Assembly (NCBI RefSeq): GCF_001758465.1
Contig: NZ_MJIC01000015.1
Location: forward strand, 186,001 to 250,000
DNA: 64,000 nucleotides
Source of the DNA: Marisediminitalea lipolytica
Lineage (GTDB): Bacteria > Pseudomonadota > Gammaproteobacteria > Enterobacterales > Alteromonadaceae
Reading direction: 5' to 3'
Below are positions 43,537-52,781 of this stretch, piece after piece. A model generated the notes under the pieces. The model made no database searches, was not told the DNA's origin, and was given only the letters and a program-made list of their open reading frames with translations. A program made the position numbers and the translations under genes. How positions within the stretch are numbered: position 1 is the stretch's first letter; every line of letters starts with the position of its first letter.

Positions 43537-43749
43537 ATGAACATCAATGCAACACTGGTCGGCCAGATGGTATTTGTACTGGCAGTTATAATGGCGGTAG
43601 CCGGGTATTTTTTAGGTAAAAGAAAAACCCAGTCGCCGGTGCTTACTGCTCTGATAGGCTTTTTCAGCGCGTTGATGCCCCCGCTGGCACTTGTTTTTTT
43701 AACTGTACTTGTGCTCAAAAAAGACGTTCAGGTGACTGCGGATCATTAA
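43537..43749 (+). CDS. Small two-helix membrane protein with AtpF-like start
   Basis: 70 residues, two hydrophobic helices separated by GKRKTQSP. AAAAGGA precedes the start. The first ten residues (MNINATLVGQ) closely match the start of the ATP synthase b subunit (AtpF) of related bacteria, but the rest does not follow AtpF: no long hydrophilic helix. Unknown function; may be a stand-alone small membrane protein. Confidence 0.55.
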   Translation: MNINATLVGQMVFVLAVIMAVAGYFLGKRKTQSPVLTALIGFFSALMPPLALVFLTVLVLKKDVQVTADH

Positions 43750-43837
43750 GCGTCAAATCAAAGTGATTACAGGACCTACCGACGCATTGTGAAGTTAAAA
43801 CAGGTATATGACTGCCTGTTGCTTAGCTTAATGAGCG

Positions 43838-44077
43838 CTAGGGTGTGACTGTTCCATCTATAATCCCGTTGGCTGTAGGGCAGGAACAATACGCACCCAG
43901 TACCTCCTGGTTGCTAAGCTGGCATGAAGAAACTTTATCGCAATTCACACAACTTTGACTGACGCGACATGTCTTGCCAAATTCAACCGCGGGTACCCGG
44001 CTTTGAACCTGAGATGAGTGCGATTGGCACCCTTGAGTCAAAAGCACGACAACGGGCAGGTAAAGTAACTTTTTCAT
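43838..44077 (-). CDS. Small cysteine-rich lipoprotein
   Basis: 79 residues. Signal peptide with lipobox TQGC (C17), then six cysteines (37, 43, 46, 52, 64, 66), including CVNC and CSC, in a 30-residue core. They could form three disulfides or bind a metal. GGAGA precedes the ATG. No family recognised. Confidence 0.6.
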   Translation of the reverse strand: MKKLLYLPVVVLLTQGCQSHSSQVQSRVPAVEFGKTCRVSQSCVNCDKVSSCQLSNQEVLGAYCSCPTANGIIDGTVTP

Positions 44078-44194
44078 TTTGCATTCTCCTTACGGTGGTT
44101 AAACCAGGTTAGATGGCATTAACTATCCGCTAATTTCCGACCCAGAATTTCGGCTAACCAAATCGCTACGAAGCCAGCCAACCGGTGCCGCTTC

Positions 44195-44617
44195 TCAGGC
44201 ACTTTTCGCTCTGTTTTTAGCCATGCCCCACAATCTAAGTACAATTCCAATGTACGCCACAGTCATGATGCTGTGAATCAACGGCTTCTCCCAAAAAGTG
44301 CCCAGAATTAATGAGGCGACCGGTATTACGGCAAAAACCAACGCAATGGCTCTTAAACCCATTGGCGCAATGAAACCGGATTGATTTTTAGGGTTTACAA
44401 ACAACAGGCGTAGAGATAGATAAAAAAACCACAAGCTGCCCGCTAGAAACAGGCTTCCCAGTGAAATAGTCAGTAAATTAGGAGGTACATTTGGGGCGAG
44501 CAAGAGCATCGATGAGCCAATAACGCATAGCAAGGTAAATGGAACCAGAACTATTCCTAATGGAATGAGCACCCACCTGGGCAATGGTTTTGGTTCAATG
44601 TCATCGTATTCGTCCAT
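44195..44617 (-). CDS. Four-helix membrane protein of unknown function
   Basis: 140 residues: acidic N-terminus (MDEYDDIEPKPLPRW), then four hydrophobic segments at about 17-40, 45-70, 85-106 and 112-130. No known motif. Stand-alone gene. Confidence 0.6.
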   Translation of the reverse strand: MDEYDDIEPKPLPRWVLIPLGIVLVPFTLLCVIGSSMLLLAPNVPPNLLTISLGSLFLAGSLWFFYLSLRLLFVNPKNQSGFIAPMGLRAIALVFAVIPVASLILGTFWEKPLIHSIMTVAYIGIVLRLWGMAKNRAKSA

Positions 44618-44891
44618 GTTGATTACAACCTAACTCCAATTTTCAAATGCATCAGGATGCGCATTGTAATGCGGCATTCTGCTCCTGAGTATACTTGTAT
44701 TCGCAAGAAACAACCGCGGCACACAAACCGCTAACCACTTTAGCGTTACGACGAGTAATGCCTGTTGTATCTGCGTCGTTGCTTATTTCCTATTTACTAA
44801 ATTACGCTTTATCTAAGCAAAATCAAAGTCTTGATTGGTTTAACATTTTCCTCTCCGGCGAATAGCCAAATCAAGCCGTATTAAGTCTCCT

Positions 44892-44907
44892 GTGTATGGG
44901 ATACCAC
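44892..44907. promoter_or_regulatory. Second, weaker LexA box
   Basis: GTGTATGGGATACCAC is a degenerate copy of the main box, identical at 12 of 16 positions, 60 bp upstream. Two boxes before lexA also occur in E. coli. Edge bases deviate from CTG/CAG, so affinity would be low. Confidence 0.4.
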
Positions 44908-44915
44908 AAAAATCG

Positions 44916-44943
44916 TTGTGTTTTGTGGTTAAGCGGTTATACT
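44916..44943 (+). promoter_or_regulatory. lexA promoter
   Basis: TTGTGT (44916-44921) and TATACT (44938-44943) with 16-bp spacing, ending 8 bp before the main LexA box. A bound repressor would cover the transcription start. Confidence 0.55.
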
Positions 44944-44951
44944 CCAAATAA

Positions 44952-44967
44952 CTGTATGGAATAACAG
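44952..44967. promoter_or_regulatory. LexA box (SOS operator)
   Basis: CTGTATGGAATAACAG fits the CTG-N10-CAG consensus of gammaproteobacterial LexA. It is 7 bp before the lexA start codon, giving autorepression. Confidence 0.88.
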
Positions 44968-44974
44968 GCTGTTT

Positions 44975-45598
44975 ATGCGTCCACTAACTCCCCGTCAACA
45001 AGAAGTACTCGATCTTATAAAATCCACCATGGTGGATACCGGCATGCCGCCTACGCGTGCAGAAATTGCCAGACAGCTGGGTTTTCGCTCGGCGAATGCC
45101 GCTGAGGAGCATCTTAAGGCGCTGGCTAAAAAAGGCGTGATTGAGATTTTGCCCGGTACTTCCCGGGGAATTAAACTGAATATTCCGCTGGACGACGAAG
45201 CCGAGGATGAAGGTTTACCACTTATAGGCCGGGTCGCGGCGGGTGAGCCTATATTGGCGCAGGAGCATGTAGAGATGCATTACAAGGTCGATCCGGCATT
45301 GTTTCATCCTAAAGCCGACTTCCTGCTGCGTGTAAATGGCATGAGTATGAAGGACATAGGTATTCTGGATGGTGATTTGCTGGCAGTTCACCGTACTACT
45401 GATGTTCACAATGGCCAGGTTGTGGTTGCCCGGGTCGACGAGGACGTCACCGTTAAACGTTTGGAAAAACGGGGTCGAGAGGTATTGCTGCATGCCGAAA
45501 ACGAAGAGTTTGCCCCTATCAGGGTTGACCTGGCTAACCAACCGTTCAATATTGAAGGCATTGCCGTAGGTGTTATTCGTAACGCCGACTGGATGTAA
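44975..45598 (+). CDS. lexA: SOS repressor LexA
   Basis: 207 residues. N-terminal winged helix ([38 protein letters not shown]), the self-cleavage site A89-G90 (RVAAGEP), catalytic S124 (GMSMKDIG) and K161 (TVKRL). RecA filaments trigger autocleavage, which induces DNA repair genes. Single-gene unit followed by a clear terminator; the common partner dinF-like MATE gene lies 11 kb away at 56167. Confidence 0.97.
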   Translation: MRPLTPRQQEVLDLIKSTMVDTGMPPTRAEIARQLGFRSANAAEEHLKALAKKGVIEILPGTSRGIKLNIPLDDEAEDEGLPLIGRVAAGEPILAQEHVEMHYKVDPALFHPKADFLLRVNGMSMKDIGILDGDLLAVHRTTDVHNGQVVVARVDEDVTVKRLEKRGREVLLHAENEEFAPIRVDLANQPFNIEGIAVGVIRNADWM

Positions 45599-45986
45599 TA
45601 TTGAGCTGGTAATTACTGTATTTACTAAAGTTTAAAACCGGCAGTCGCCGGTTTTTTGCTATTTGGCGTTGAAATACACTGAACCAGGCCTTTCTGCCAG
45701 CCTGGTAGCCTTGCCGGGCGTATTATTTTGTTAGTAAAAGCTTACTAACTATTACCTTTCTTAATCTTCCCTCTGAATAAAAAATAACCATTTGTCTGAG
45801 TTTTAGCCAAAAATAACTGGACGTTATAGTCACAATGAGTAATTCTTATACTGTGTTTAACAATAAAATAACAATATAAACACAAATAATTAAAAAGGCA
45901 GTTCAAATAACAACCAAGAAGACCAGTCTGGCTTTTTCGCATTGGGGCGTTCCGCGAGTGGCTGCAAGGTCTAAGGGAGGTGTCGA
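45599..45986. other. Intergenic region between lexA and the cox operon
   Basis: 388 bp. Holds the lexA terminator (45635-45658), a perfect 8-4-8 inverted repeat GTTAGTAA-AAGC-TTACTAAC (45730-45749), and a strongly AT-rich stretch (45770-45900) that probably includes the cox promoter. AAGGGAGG (45973-45980) is the coxB ribosome site. No ORF. Confidence 0.6.
45635..45658 (+). terminator. lexA terminator
   Basis: AAACCGGC (45635-45642), loop AGTC, GCCGGTTT (45647-45654) and a run of T. Textbook Rho-independent terminator 37 bp after the lexA stop. Confidence 0.88.
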
Positions 45987-47147
45987 GTGAACCGACTCGG
46001 GATATGCGTACTGAAAGCCTGGACCGCACTCACTTTGTTGATGACCGGCGCACTGGCGCAGGCATCGGGAAATGAAGCCGTGTCTGCATTGAATTTGCGG
46101 CGTGGTGCCACAGAAATCAGTGGTCAGGTTTACGATCTGCACATGCTGATGTTCTCCATTTGTGTGGGGATCGCAGTTGTTGTGTTTGGGATCATGTTTG
46201 TCTCTATGTACCTGCACCGCAAATCACGCGGGGCAAAACCGGCTAATTTTCACGAAAGCGTTAAAGTAGAAATAGCCTGGACCATTATACCCTTTCTGAT
46301 CCTTATCTTTATGGCTGTACCAGCCGCCAAAACTCTACTTGCAATGGAAGATACTACAGAGCCGGATATGACGGTGCTGGTAACAGGCTCGCAGTGGAAA
46401 TGGCACTACAAATACATGGATCGTGATGTGGAGTTTTACTCTCTGTTGGCGACCCAGCGTGAGCAAATTGATAACCGCTACAGCAAAGGTGAAAACTACC
46501 TGCTGGAAGTGGATCGTCCACTGGTTATCCCTACCGGTCAGAAAGTCCGTTTTCTGATCACCTCTGACGACGTGATTCACTCTTGGTGGGTACCGGATTT
46601 CGCCGTTAAAAAAGATGCCAATCCCGGCTTTATTAACGAAGCCTGGACCCGAGTTGACGAGCCAGGCATTTACCGTGGTCAATGTGCAGAGCTGTGCGGC
46701 AAGGACCATGGTTTTATGCCTGTGGTGGTGATTGCTAAAGAGCCAGCGGCTTATGAGGCGTGGGTAAGTGAGCAGGAAACAATCCGTAAACAGGCGAAGC
46801 AAGAAGAACAGCGCTTACTGGCAATGAATATGTCTATGGAAGAGCTGATGGCAGAAGGTGAGCGAGTATACAACGCCACTTGCGCAGCTTGTCATATGCC
46901 CAATGGTGAAGGACTACCCGGCGTCTTCCCGGCGCTGAAAGGCAGTCCTATGGCTCTCAACGACATGCAGGGGCATATCAACATTGTATTGAATGGTAAA
47001 ACCGGTACCGCCATGCAGGCCTTTGGCAAAATGCTGAGCCTTAAAGAGCTGGCAGCAGTGATTACCTACGAGCGTAATGCCTGGGGCAACAACACCGGTG
47101 ATATGGTGCAGGCAAAAGACGTCAACGCTGTAGCCAGCGGGGAATAG
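45987..47147 (+). CDS. coxB: Cytochrome c oxidase subunit II with C-terminal cytochrome c
   Basis: 386 residues from a GTG start with AAGGGAGG 6 bases upstream. Signal peptide, two membrane helices (about 50-75 and 90-110), then the CuA domain with the C-x3-C-x3-H-x2-M motif in CAELCGKDHGFM. The C-terminal extension carries a haem c site (CAACHMPNG, about residue 296), so this is a caa3-type subunit II. Accepts electrons from cytochrome c and passes them to subunit I. First gene of the oxidase operon. Confidence 0.96.
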   Translation: MNRLGICVLKAWTALTLLMTGALAQASGNEAVSALNLRRGATEISGQVYDLHMLMFSICVGIAVVVFGIMFVSMYLHRKSRGAKPANFHESVKVEIAWTIIPFLILIFMAVPAAKTLLAMEDTTEPDMTVLVTGSQWKWHYKYMDRDVEFYSLLATQREQIDNRYSKGENYLLEVDRPLVIPTGQKVRFLITSDDVIHSWWVPDFAVKKDANPGFINEAWTRVDEPGIYRGQCAELCGKDHGFMPVVVIAKEPAAYEAWVSEQETIRKQAKQEEQRLLAMNMSMEELMAEGERVYNATCAACHMPNGEGLPGVFPALKGSPMALNDMQGHINIVLNGKTGTAMQAFGKMLSLKELAAVITYERNAWGNNTGDMVQAKDVNAVASGE

Positions 47148-47156
47148 GAGCATACC

Positions 47157-48773
47157 ATGAGTAAAGCAACTGATATTTTGAGCCCCGAACACGGGGCGGC
47201 AGATGCTCACGACGATCATCATGAGCATCATATTCCCAAAGGCATTATGCGTTGGGTATTAACTACCAACCACAAAGACATAGGTACGTTGTACCTGTGG
47301 TTCGCCTTCATCATGTTTTTGGTGGGCGGCGCCATGGCGATGGTAATAAGAGCCGAGCTGTTTCAGCCGGGCTTACAAATTGTTGAGCCTAACTTCTTTA
47401 ATCAGATGACCACCGTGCATGGCCTGATCATGGTATTCGGTGCGGTAATGCCGGCTTTTACCGGCTTAGCCAACTGGCTGATCCCCATGATGATTGGTGC
47501 GCCGGACATGGCGCTGCCACGCATGAATAACTGGAGTTTCTGGATCCTGCCGTTTGCGTTCTCCATTCTACTGGCATCGTTGTTTGTGGAAGGCGGCGGC
47601 CCGGCATTTGGCTGGACCTTCTATGCACCATTATCCACAACTTACAGCGGCGACAGCACCGCGTTGTTTGTGTTCTCGGTACACATTATGGGTATCTCGT
47701 CGATTATGGGGGCCATCAACGTAATCGTTACCATCTTTAACATGCGTGCACCGGGCATGACCTGGATGAAAATGCCGCTGTTTGTGTGGACCTGGTTAAT
47801 TACGGCATTCCTGCTGATTGCCGTAATGCCGGTGTTAGCAGGGGCGGTAACCATGGTACTGACCGACAAGTTCTTTGGCACCAGTTTCTTTGATGCCGCG
47901 GGTGGTGGCGACCCGGTAATGTTCCAGCATATTTTCTGGTTCTTTGGTCATCCCGAAGTGTACATCATGATTTTACCGGCCTTCGGTATTATCTCGCAGA
48001 TTATTCCAACCTTTGCCCGTAAGCGTTTGTTCGGCTACGCCTCTATGGTTTATGCCACGGCGTCTATTGCGTTACTGAGCTTTATTGTGTGGGCGCACCA
48101 CATGTTTACTACCGGTATGCCGGTGGCGGCAGAGATGTTCTTTATGTTTGCTACCATGCTCATCTCGGTGCCCACCGGGGTGAAAGTATTTAACTGGGTG
48201 GCCACCATGTGGCGCGGTTCAATGACCTTCGAAATTCCCATGATGTTTGCCCTGGCCTTTATTGTGCTGTTTACCATTGGGGGATTATCAGGATTAATGC
48301 TGGCCATTACGCCGGTGGACTTCCAGTATCACGATACCTATTTTGTGGTGGCGCATTTCCATTATGTACTGGTAACGGGAGCGGTGTTCTCGATTATGGC
48401 GGCGGTGTACTACTGGATCCCTAAATGGACCGGTCGGATGTTCGATATCACCCTGGCCAAATGGCACTTCTGGTGCTCGCTGATTTCGGTAAATGTGCTG
48501 TTCTTCCCCATGCATTTTGTGGGTCTGGCCGGTATGCCCCGGCGTATTCCGGATTATGCGCTGCAGTTTGCTGACTTCAATAAGTGGATCAGCCTGGGCG
48601 GCTTCGCCTTTGGTTTGTCTCAGCTTATTTTCCTCGCCGTGATGATTAAAGCCTGCCGTAAACAGGGCGAGCCGGTATCCGACCAGGTTTGGGAAGGTGC
48701 TGAAGGCCTCGAATGGGAAATCCCATCACCGGCGCCTTATCATACTTTTGATACGCCGCCAGTAGTGAAGTAA
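47157..48773 (+). CDS. coxA: Cytochrome c oxidase subunit I
   Basis: 538 residues, 12 membrane helices. Haem a and a3/CuB ligands are in [26 protein letters not shown] (His-Pro-Glu-Val-Tyr crosslink motif) and [17 protein letters not shown] supplies the CuB histidines. Catalyses O2 reduction to water coupled to proton pumping. An HDDHHEHHI run at the N-terminus is unusual and might bind metal. Confidence 0.97.
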   Translation: MSKATDILSPEHGAADAHDDHHEHHIPKGIMRWVLTTNHKDIGTLYLWFAFIMFLVGGAMAMVIRAELFQPGLQIVEPNFFNQMTTVHGLIMVFGAVMPAFTGLANWLIPMMIGAPDMALPRMNNWSFWILPFAFSILLASLFVEGGGPAFGWTFYAPLSTTYSGDSTALFVFSVHIMGISSIMGAINVIVTIFNMRAPGMTWMKMPLFVWTWLITAFLLIAVMPVLAGAVTMVLTDKFFGTSFFDAAGGGDPVMFQHIFWFFGHPEVYIMILPAFGIISQIIPTFARKRLFGYASMVYATASIALLSFIVWAHHMFTTGMPVAAEMFFMFATMLISVPTGVKVFNWVATMWRGSMTFEIPMMFALAFIVLFTIGGLSGLMLAITPVDFQYHDTYFVVAHFHYVLVTGAVFSIMAAVYYWIPKWTGRMFDITLAKWHFWCSLISVNVLFFPMHFVGLAGMPRRIPDYALQFADFNKWISLGGFAFGLSQLIFLAVMIKACRKQGEPVSDQVWEGAEGLEWEIPSPAPYHTFDTPPVVK

Positions 48774-48783
48774 GGACGCGATC

Positions 48784-49359
48784 ATGGCCAATCCTAATAC
48801 TGCGCTGGTCACCAAACTGCTGCTTATTGTGGTGGGCATGTTTGGCTTTGGTTTTGCGTTGGTGCCGCTGTATGACGTGTTCTGCGACATCACTGGCATT
48901 AATGGCAAAACCCGGGATACCGCCGCGGTTTATTACGATGGACAAATAGATGAGTCGCGCACGGTAACCGTAGAGTTTATTACCCGCACTCACACCGGTA
49001 TGCCCTGGGAGTTTCGAGCGCAAACGCACAAGGTAAAAGTGCATCCGGGTGAGATGAATATGGTGGAGTTTTATGTGCGTAATCCGGTGGGTAAGGCCAT
49101 GGTTGCTCAGGCCATTCCCTCGGTGACGCCCGGTCAGGCGGCGCTGTTTTTAAACAAAACCGAGTGTTTTTGTTTTAACAGTCAGCCACTGGCAGCGGGC
49201 GCAGAAACCCTCATGCCGATGCGCTTTTATGTGGATCCGCAGCTGCCGGAGGACATTCACTTTTTTACCGTGCAATACACGCTTTTTGATGTCACCGGTA
49301 ACGGTGACAACAATAACCCTATTAATAACCCTTTCCTGACTTCGTTTACTGCTAACTGA
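48784..49359 (+). CDS. ctaG: Cytochrome c oxidase assembly protein CtaG/Cox11
   Basis: 191 residues, one N-terminal membrane anchor and a periplasmic domain with the copper-binding ECFCFNSQPL motif. Delivers copper to CuB of subunit I. Located between coxA and coxC, as in related bacteria. Confidence 0.93.
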   Translation: MANPNTALVTKLLLIVVGMFGFGFALVPLYDVFCDITGINGKTRDTAAVYYDGQIDESRTVTVEFITRTHTGMPWEFRAQTHKVKVHPGEMNMVEFYVRNPVGKAMVAQAIPSVTPGQAALFLNKTECFCFNSQPLAAGAETLMPMRFYVDPQLPEDIHFFTVQYTLFDVTGNGDNNNPINNPFLTSFTAN

Positions 49360-49375
49360 GTCTAAGGAGAATGTA

Positions 49376-50254
49376 ATGCAACAAGAGTATCAGAAATACT
49401 ATGTTCCGGCGCAAAGCTACTGGCCTATTGTTGGTGCCATTGCGCTGTTTTTAATCGCGGTGGGTGCCGGTAATTTTGTAATAGAGGCAACTCGTGGCGA
49501 AGCCGGCTGGGGCGACAATGTGCTCGGTGCCGGTATTGTTATGTTACTGGTCATGTTGTTTGGCTGGTTTAAAGACCAAATCAACGAGTCCATGAGTGGC
49601 TTATACAGCGAGCAGCTGGGCCGTTCATACCGTCAGGGGATGAGCTGGTTTATTTTCTCTGAGGTGATGTTTTTTGCAGCATTCTTTGGTGCATTGTTTT
49701 ATGCACGCATGATTGCCGTGCCATGGCTTGGGGGCTCCTCTAACAACGCCATGACCAATGAAGTGCTGTGGCCGGGTTTTCAGGCCATGTGGCCGCTGGT
49801 TGAAACGCCGGGAGGCACCAGTACCACGCCCATGAGCTGGGCCGGATTACCCACCATCAATACTATTATTTTGCTGATTTCGTCGGTAACACTGCATTTT
49901 GCTCATGTCGGGCTGGAGCAGGGTAAGCGTAAACAGCTAACCGCTATGCTGGGCGTGACGATTTTACTCGGCGGTACCTTTTTGTTCCTGCAGGTAGAGG
50001 AATATATCCACGCGTATCAGGAGTTGGGGTTAACCCTGCAATCCGGCGTGTATGGCAATACTTTCTTTCTGCTAACCGGCTTCCACGGTATGCACGTTAC
50101 GCTGGGCACGATCATTTTAGCCGTATTGTTTTTAAGAGTACTAAAGGGGCATTTTAGTCCCGACAACCACTTCGCTTTTCAGGCCGGCAGCTGGTACTGG
50201 CACTTTGTCGACGTGGTGTGGGTAATGTTGTTTGTGTTTGTGTACATCCTTTAA
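49376..50254 (+). CDS. coxC: Cytochrome c oxidase subunit III
   Basis: 292 residues, seven membrane helices. FFAAFFGALFYARM, EEYIHAY, GFHGMHVTLGTI and the terminal YWHFVDVVWVMLF are standard subunit III motifs. A structural subunit that stabilises the oxidase and helps proton uptake. An insertion of about 30 residues between the second and third helices (GGSSNNAMTNEVLWPGF region) is typical of the group. Confidence 0.95.
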   Translation: MQQEYQKYYVPAQSYWPIVGAIALFLIAVGAGNFVIEATRGEAGWGDNVLGAGIVMLLVMLFGWFKDQINESMSGLYSEQLGRSYRQGMSWFIFSEVMFFAAFFGALFYARMIAVPWLGGSSNNAMTNEVLWPGFQAMWPLVETPGGTSTTPMSWAGLPTINTIILLISSVTLHFAHVGLEQGKRKQLTAMLGVTILLGGTFLFLQVEEYIHAYQELGLTLQSGVYGNTFFLLTGFHGMHVTLGTIILAVLFLRVLKGHFSPDNHFAFQAGSWYWHFVDVVWVMLFVFVYIL

Positions 50255-50257
50255 TGC

Positions 50258-50467
50258 TTAGTAAGGACTCGGATTTGGGGTGATCAGTCCGGTTGCCATG
50301 GCAATCAGGATGATCACCACAATCAGTGCCGATGTCATTACCCGTCGGCCAATGTATTTGCTCATAGGGCCTTTGCCCGAGTCGTTACCCAGCATCACCT
50401 TCATGGCTAAAAACAGGTTAATGATCATAAAAATCAGTAAACCCACAATAATCAATTTAATAACCAT
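50258..50467 (-). CDS. DUF2909 twin-transmembrane small protein
   Basis: 69 residues from the ATG at 50467 (MVIKLIIVG), preceded by AGGAG; a TTG two codons earlier would sit on that ribosome site. Two membrane helices flank a short loop with SKYIGRRVMTSAL. DUF2909 proteins often neighbour oxidase assembly genes. It is antisense to the rest of the operon, and its start codon overlaps that of surf1 by 2 bp on the opposite strand. Confidence 0.75.
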   Translation of the reverse strand: MVIKLIIVGLLIFMIINLFLAMKVMLGNDSGKGPMSKYIGRRVMTSALIVVIILIAMATGLITPNPSPY

Positions 50468-51209
50468 GAGCAAAACTCCTCAGGGCTCCAGGGTTCATAC
50501 CATTGTGCCATTTAAATGGCCAATTCTGGCAAGCTGCGTAACGCTGACAGCGGTTGTCATTATGGTGTTTTTGGGGTTTTGGCAGCTTGATCGCATGGAG
50601 CAAAAACAACACCGTCTCGACAGCATAGCGCAAAAATACGCCACTGCGCCAATGCATCCGTTGGATGTGGCGGCACAGTGGCAGGATATCAGAGACGTGC
50701 CGGTCAGCTTTCGCGGTCAGGTTCAAACCGGGATGATGATCCTGCTTGATAATCAGATTACAAACGGCAAAACAGGCTACGACGTGCTGGTTCCTGTGGT
50801 TACCCAGGGCAGGGCAATACTGGTCAACATGGGCTGGATGGCTGCCCCCGCTACGCGGGATGAACTGCCGTCGTTATCGCTGCCAACGGGTGAAATTCAA
50901 ATCGACGGCGTGATTACCCAGCCTGGCCTGAACCCATTGATTAAGGAAACCCAACAGCAATTTGACCGCTTTCCGTTGCTGGTTCAGCAAATTGATATTC
51001 CCTTGTTAAATCAGCAATGGGCTACTGCACTGCCGGATATGGTGATAGAGCGATTGTCATCGCAGCCCGGATTGGAACAGTTGGTTACCAACTGGCAACC
51101 GGTTGTGATGCCGCCGCAAAAACATCTGGGCTATGCCATTCAGTGGTTTGGCCTGGCCATCGCCGCTGTGGTTATTTTCATTATCGTGCTCATCAGGAGA
51201 TCCAAATAA
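50466..51209 (+). CDS. SURF1 family oxidase assembly protein
   Basis: 247 residues from the ATG at 50466 (MSKTPQGSR); the start codon is shared back to back with the divergent DUF2909 gene. Two membrane helices at the ends (about 22-40 and 222-243). The GFWQLDRMEQK and LVNMGWMAAP motifs are SURF1-typical. Helps insert haem a into subunit I. No good ribosome site for the ATG, so initiation could be leaderless-like or coupled; a GTG further in is possible. Confidence 0.88.
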   Translation: MSKTPQGSRVHTIVPFKWPILASCVTLTAVVIMVFLGFWQLDRMEQKQHRLDSIAQKYATAPMHPLDVAAQWQDIRDVPVSFRGQVQTGMMILLDNQITNGKTGYDVLVPVVTQGRAILVNMGWMAAPATRDELPSLSLPTGEIQIDGVITQPGLNPLIKETQQQFDRFPLLVQQIDIPLLNQQWATALPDMVIERLSSQPGLEQLVTNWQPVVMPPQKHLGYAIQWFGLAIAAVVIFIIVLIRRSK

Positions 51210-51210
51210 G

Positions 51211-51783
51211 ATGGCGACTGCAATTGAGACTCAATCCAAACCAAAACGTGCGCTGCTGGTATTACTGGCCGCGTTTATTGTGCCTGTCATTCTGGCCAGG
51301 CTGGCGCTTGATTTTAGCTGGTTTGAACAGGCCGCTACCAACAAAGGCGAGCTGCTGCAGCCGGTAGAAAATGTCCAGCCACTGCTTGCTGATCAGACAC
51401 CGAAATGGCGGGTAATGTACATTGTTCCGGCAACCTGTAACAGCGAATGCGAAAATGCCATCTATGCCATGCAGCAAGTGTGGCTGGCACTGGGTAAAGA
51501 GTCTGACCGTGCTCAGCCAGCGGTATTTTTATCTGCGGCCAGCGACCCCAAGGCGATGGCTATTCTGCATGAATATCAGCACATCAATGCGGTGTCGTTA
51601 ACCCGCGAGCAGATGCAGGCGTTAACCGAAAGTCAGTTAAACGGACACTTGTTTCTGGTCGATACCCAGGGCAGTGCGATGTTGCGATACCCGCTGTATA
51701 ACCTGCGTCAGGATGCCGTGATGGGCAGCCGGGATGTGCTGGCTGATTTACGTAAGTTACTTAAGTTATCCCGGATAGGTTAA
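51211..51783 (+). CDS. SCO-like membrane-anchored oxidase assembly protein
   Basis: 190 residues from the ATG at 51211, directly after surf1. One N-terminal membrane helix (about 14-32) and a thioredoxin-like periplasmic domain (WRVMYIVPATCNSECENAIYAM) with a C-x3-C pair where SCO proteins have their copper cysteines. Commonly annotated hypothetical in cox clusters; a thiol-reductase or copper-chaperone role is inferred from fold and position. Confidence 0.65.
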   Translation: MATAIETQSKPKRALLVLLAAFIVPVILARLALDFSWFEQAATNKGELLQPVENVQPLLADQTPKWRVMYIVPATCNSECENAIYAMQQVWLALGKESDRAQPAVFLSAASDPKAMAILHEYQHINAVSLTREQMQALTESQLNGHLFLVDTQGSAMLRYPLYNLRQDAVMGSRDVLADLRKLLKLSRIG

Positions 51784-51792
51784 GGCGGTACT

Positions 51793-52770
51793 ATGCGCAA
51801 ACTCGTCGGATTTAGCATTCTGCTGGCAGTCGTGGTGATTGTATTAGGCGCGTATACCCGGTTAACCGATGCAGGGCTAGGTTGCCCAGACTGGCCCGGT
51901 TGTTACGGCCATTTAACAGTACCCCAGTCTGAAACTCTCATCAATGCGGCTAACGAAGCCTACCCCGAGCGCCCGGTTGAGACGCATAAAGCCTGGAACG
52001 AAATGATCCACCGCTATTTTGCCGGCACCCTCGGCTTGTGTATTTTGGCGATAGCCATCTGGTCCTTGGTAAAGCGCTCTCCACAGGTGCCGCTAAAGCT
52101 GCCGCTTTTGCTGCTGGTACTGGTCACCTTTCAGGCGCTGCTAGGCATGTGGACAGTAACGCTGAATCTGTTGCCCGTGGTGGTGATGGGCCATCTGCTG
52201 GGGGGCTTCAGCGTACTCACCTGCCTGTTTTTACTGTACCTGCGCCTGTGTCGATACCGATTGGGTTTTGTGGATATGCGCATTAAGCGTTACGCCGCTT
52301 TTGCCGTGCTGGGCATTGTGGTGCTGGTGGGGCAAATTGCCTTGGGCGGCTGGACTTCGGCTAACTATGCGGCGCTGGCCTGTACCGAATTTCCTCTGTG
52401 TGAGGGCGACTGGCTTGCCCGGGTTGATATCGCGGGTGCCTATAGCGTCCCCGAAGCCGATAACTACGAATACGGGGCCCACGACTATGGCGAGCGGATG
52501 ACCATGCACATTGCTCACCGGTTAGGCGCTGTCATTACCTTTTTATATCTGGGGTGGCTGGCCATTAGTTTATACCGCCACTCGGCTTCCCAGCATTTGC
52601 GCAGTGCGGCTGTGGTGCTGGCCATTACGCTGCTGGCGCAGGTTGGTCTTGGCGTGAGCAACGTGGTGTTCAGCTTACCCTTGCAGGTAGCAGTATTACA
52701 CAACGCGGTAGCGGCATGCTTGCTGCTGGTGCTGGTTCTCATTACTTACACACTGTATCGAAAAGTGTAG
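51793..52770 (+). CDS. ctaA: Heme A synthase CtaA (Cox15)
   Basis: 325 residues, eight membrane helices. [21 protein letters not shown] with conserved cysteines, HRYFAGTLG, and HIAHRLGA histidines as haem ligands. Oxidises haem O to haem A. Starts 9 bp after the SCO-like gene and is followed by ctaB. Confidence 0.94.
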   Translation: MRKLVGFSILLAVVVIVLGAYTRLTDAGLGCPDWPGCYGHLTVPQSETLINAANEAYPERPVETHKAWNEMIHRYFAGTLGLCILAIAIWSLVKRSPQVPLKLPLLLLVLVTFQALLGMWTVTLNLLPVVVMGHLLGGFSVLTCLFLLYLRLCRYRLGFVDMRIKRYAAFAVLGIVVLVGQIALGGWTSANYAALACTEFPLCEGDWLARVDIAGAYSVPEADNYEYGAHDYGERMTMHIAHRLGAVITFLYLGWLAISLYRHSASQHLRSAAVVLAITLLAQVGLGVSNVVFSLPLQVAVLHNAVAACLLLVLVLITYTLYRKV

Positions 52771-52781
52771 GAGATTCTTAT

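Larger units (their letters stand above)
44618..44974. other. Intergenic region upstream of lexA
   Basis: 357 bp. The lexA-proximal third has two LexA-box-like palindromes and a sigma-70 promoter. The rest, next to the membrane-protein gene, shows no ORF or structured element I can support. Confidence 0.6.
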
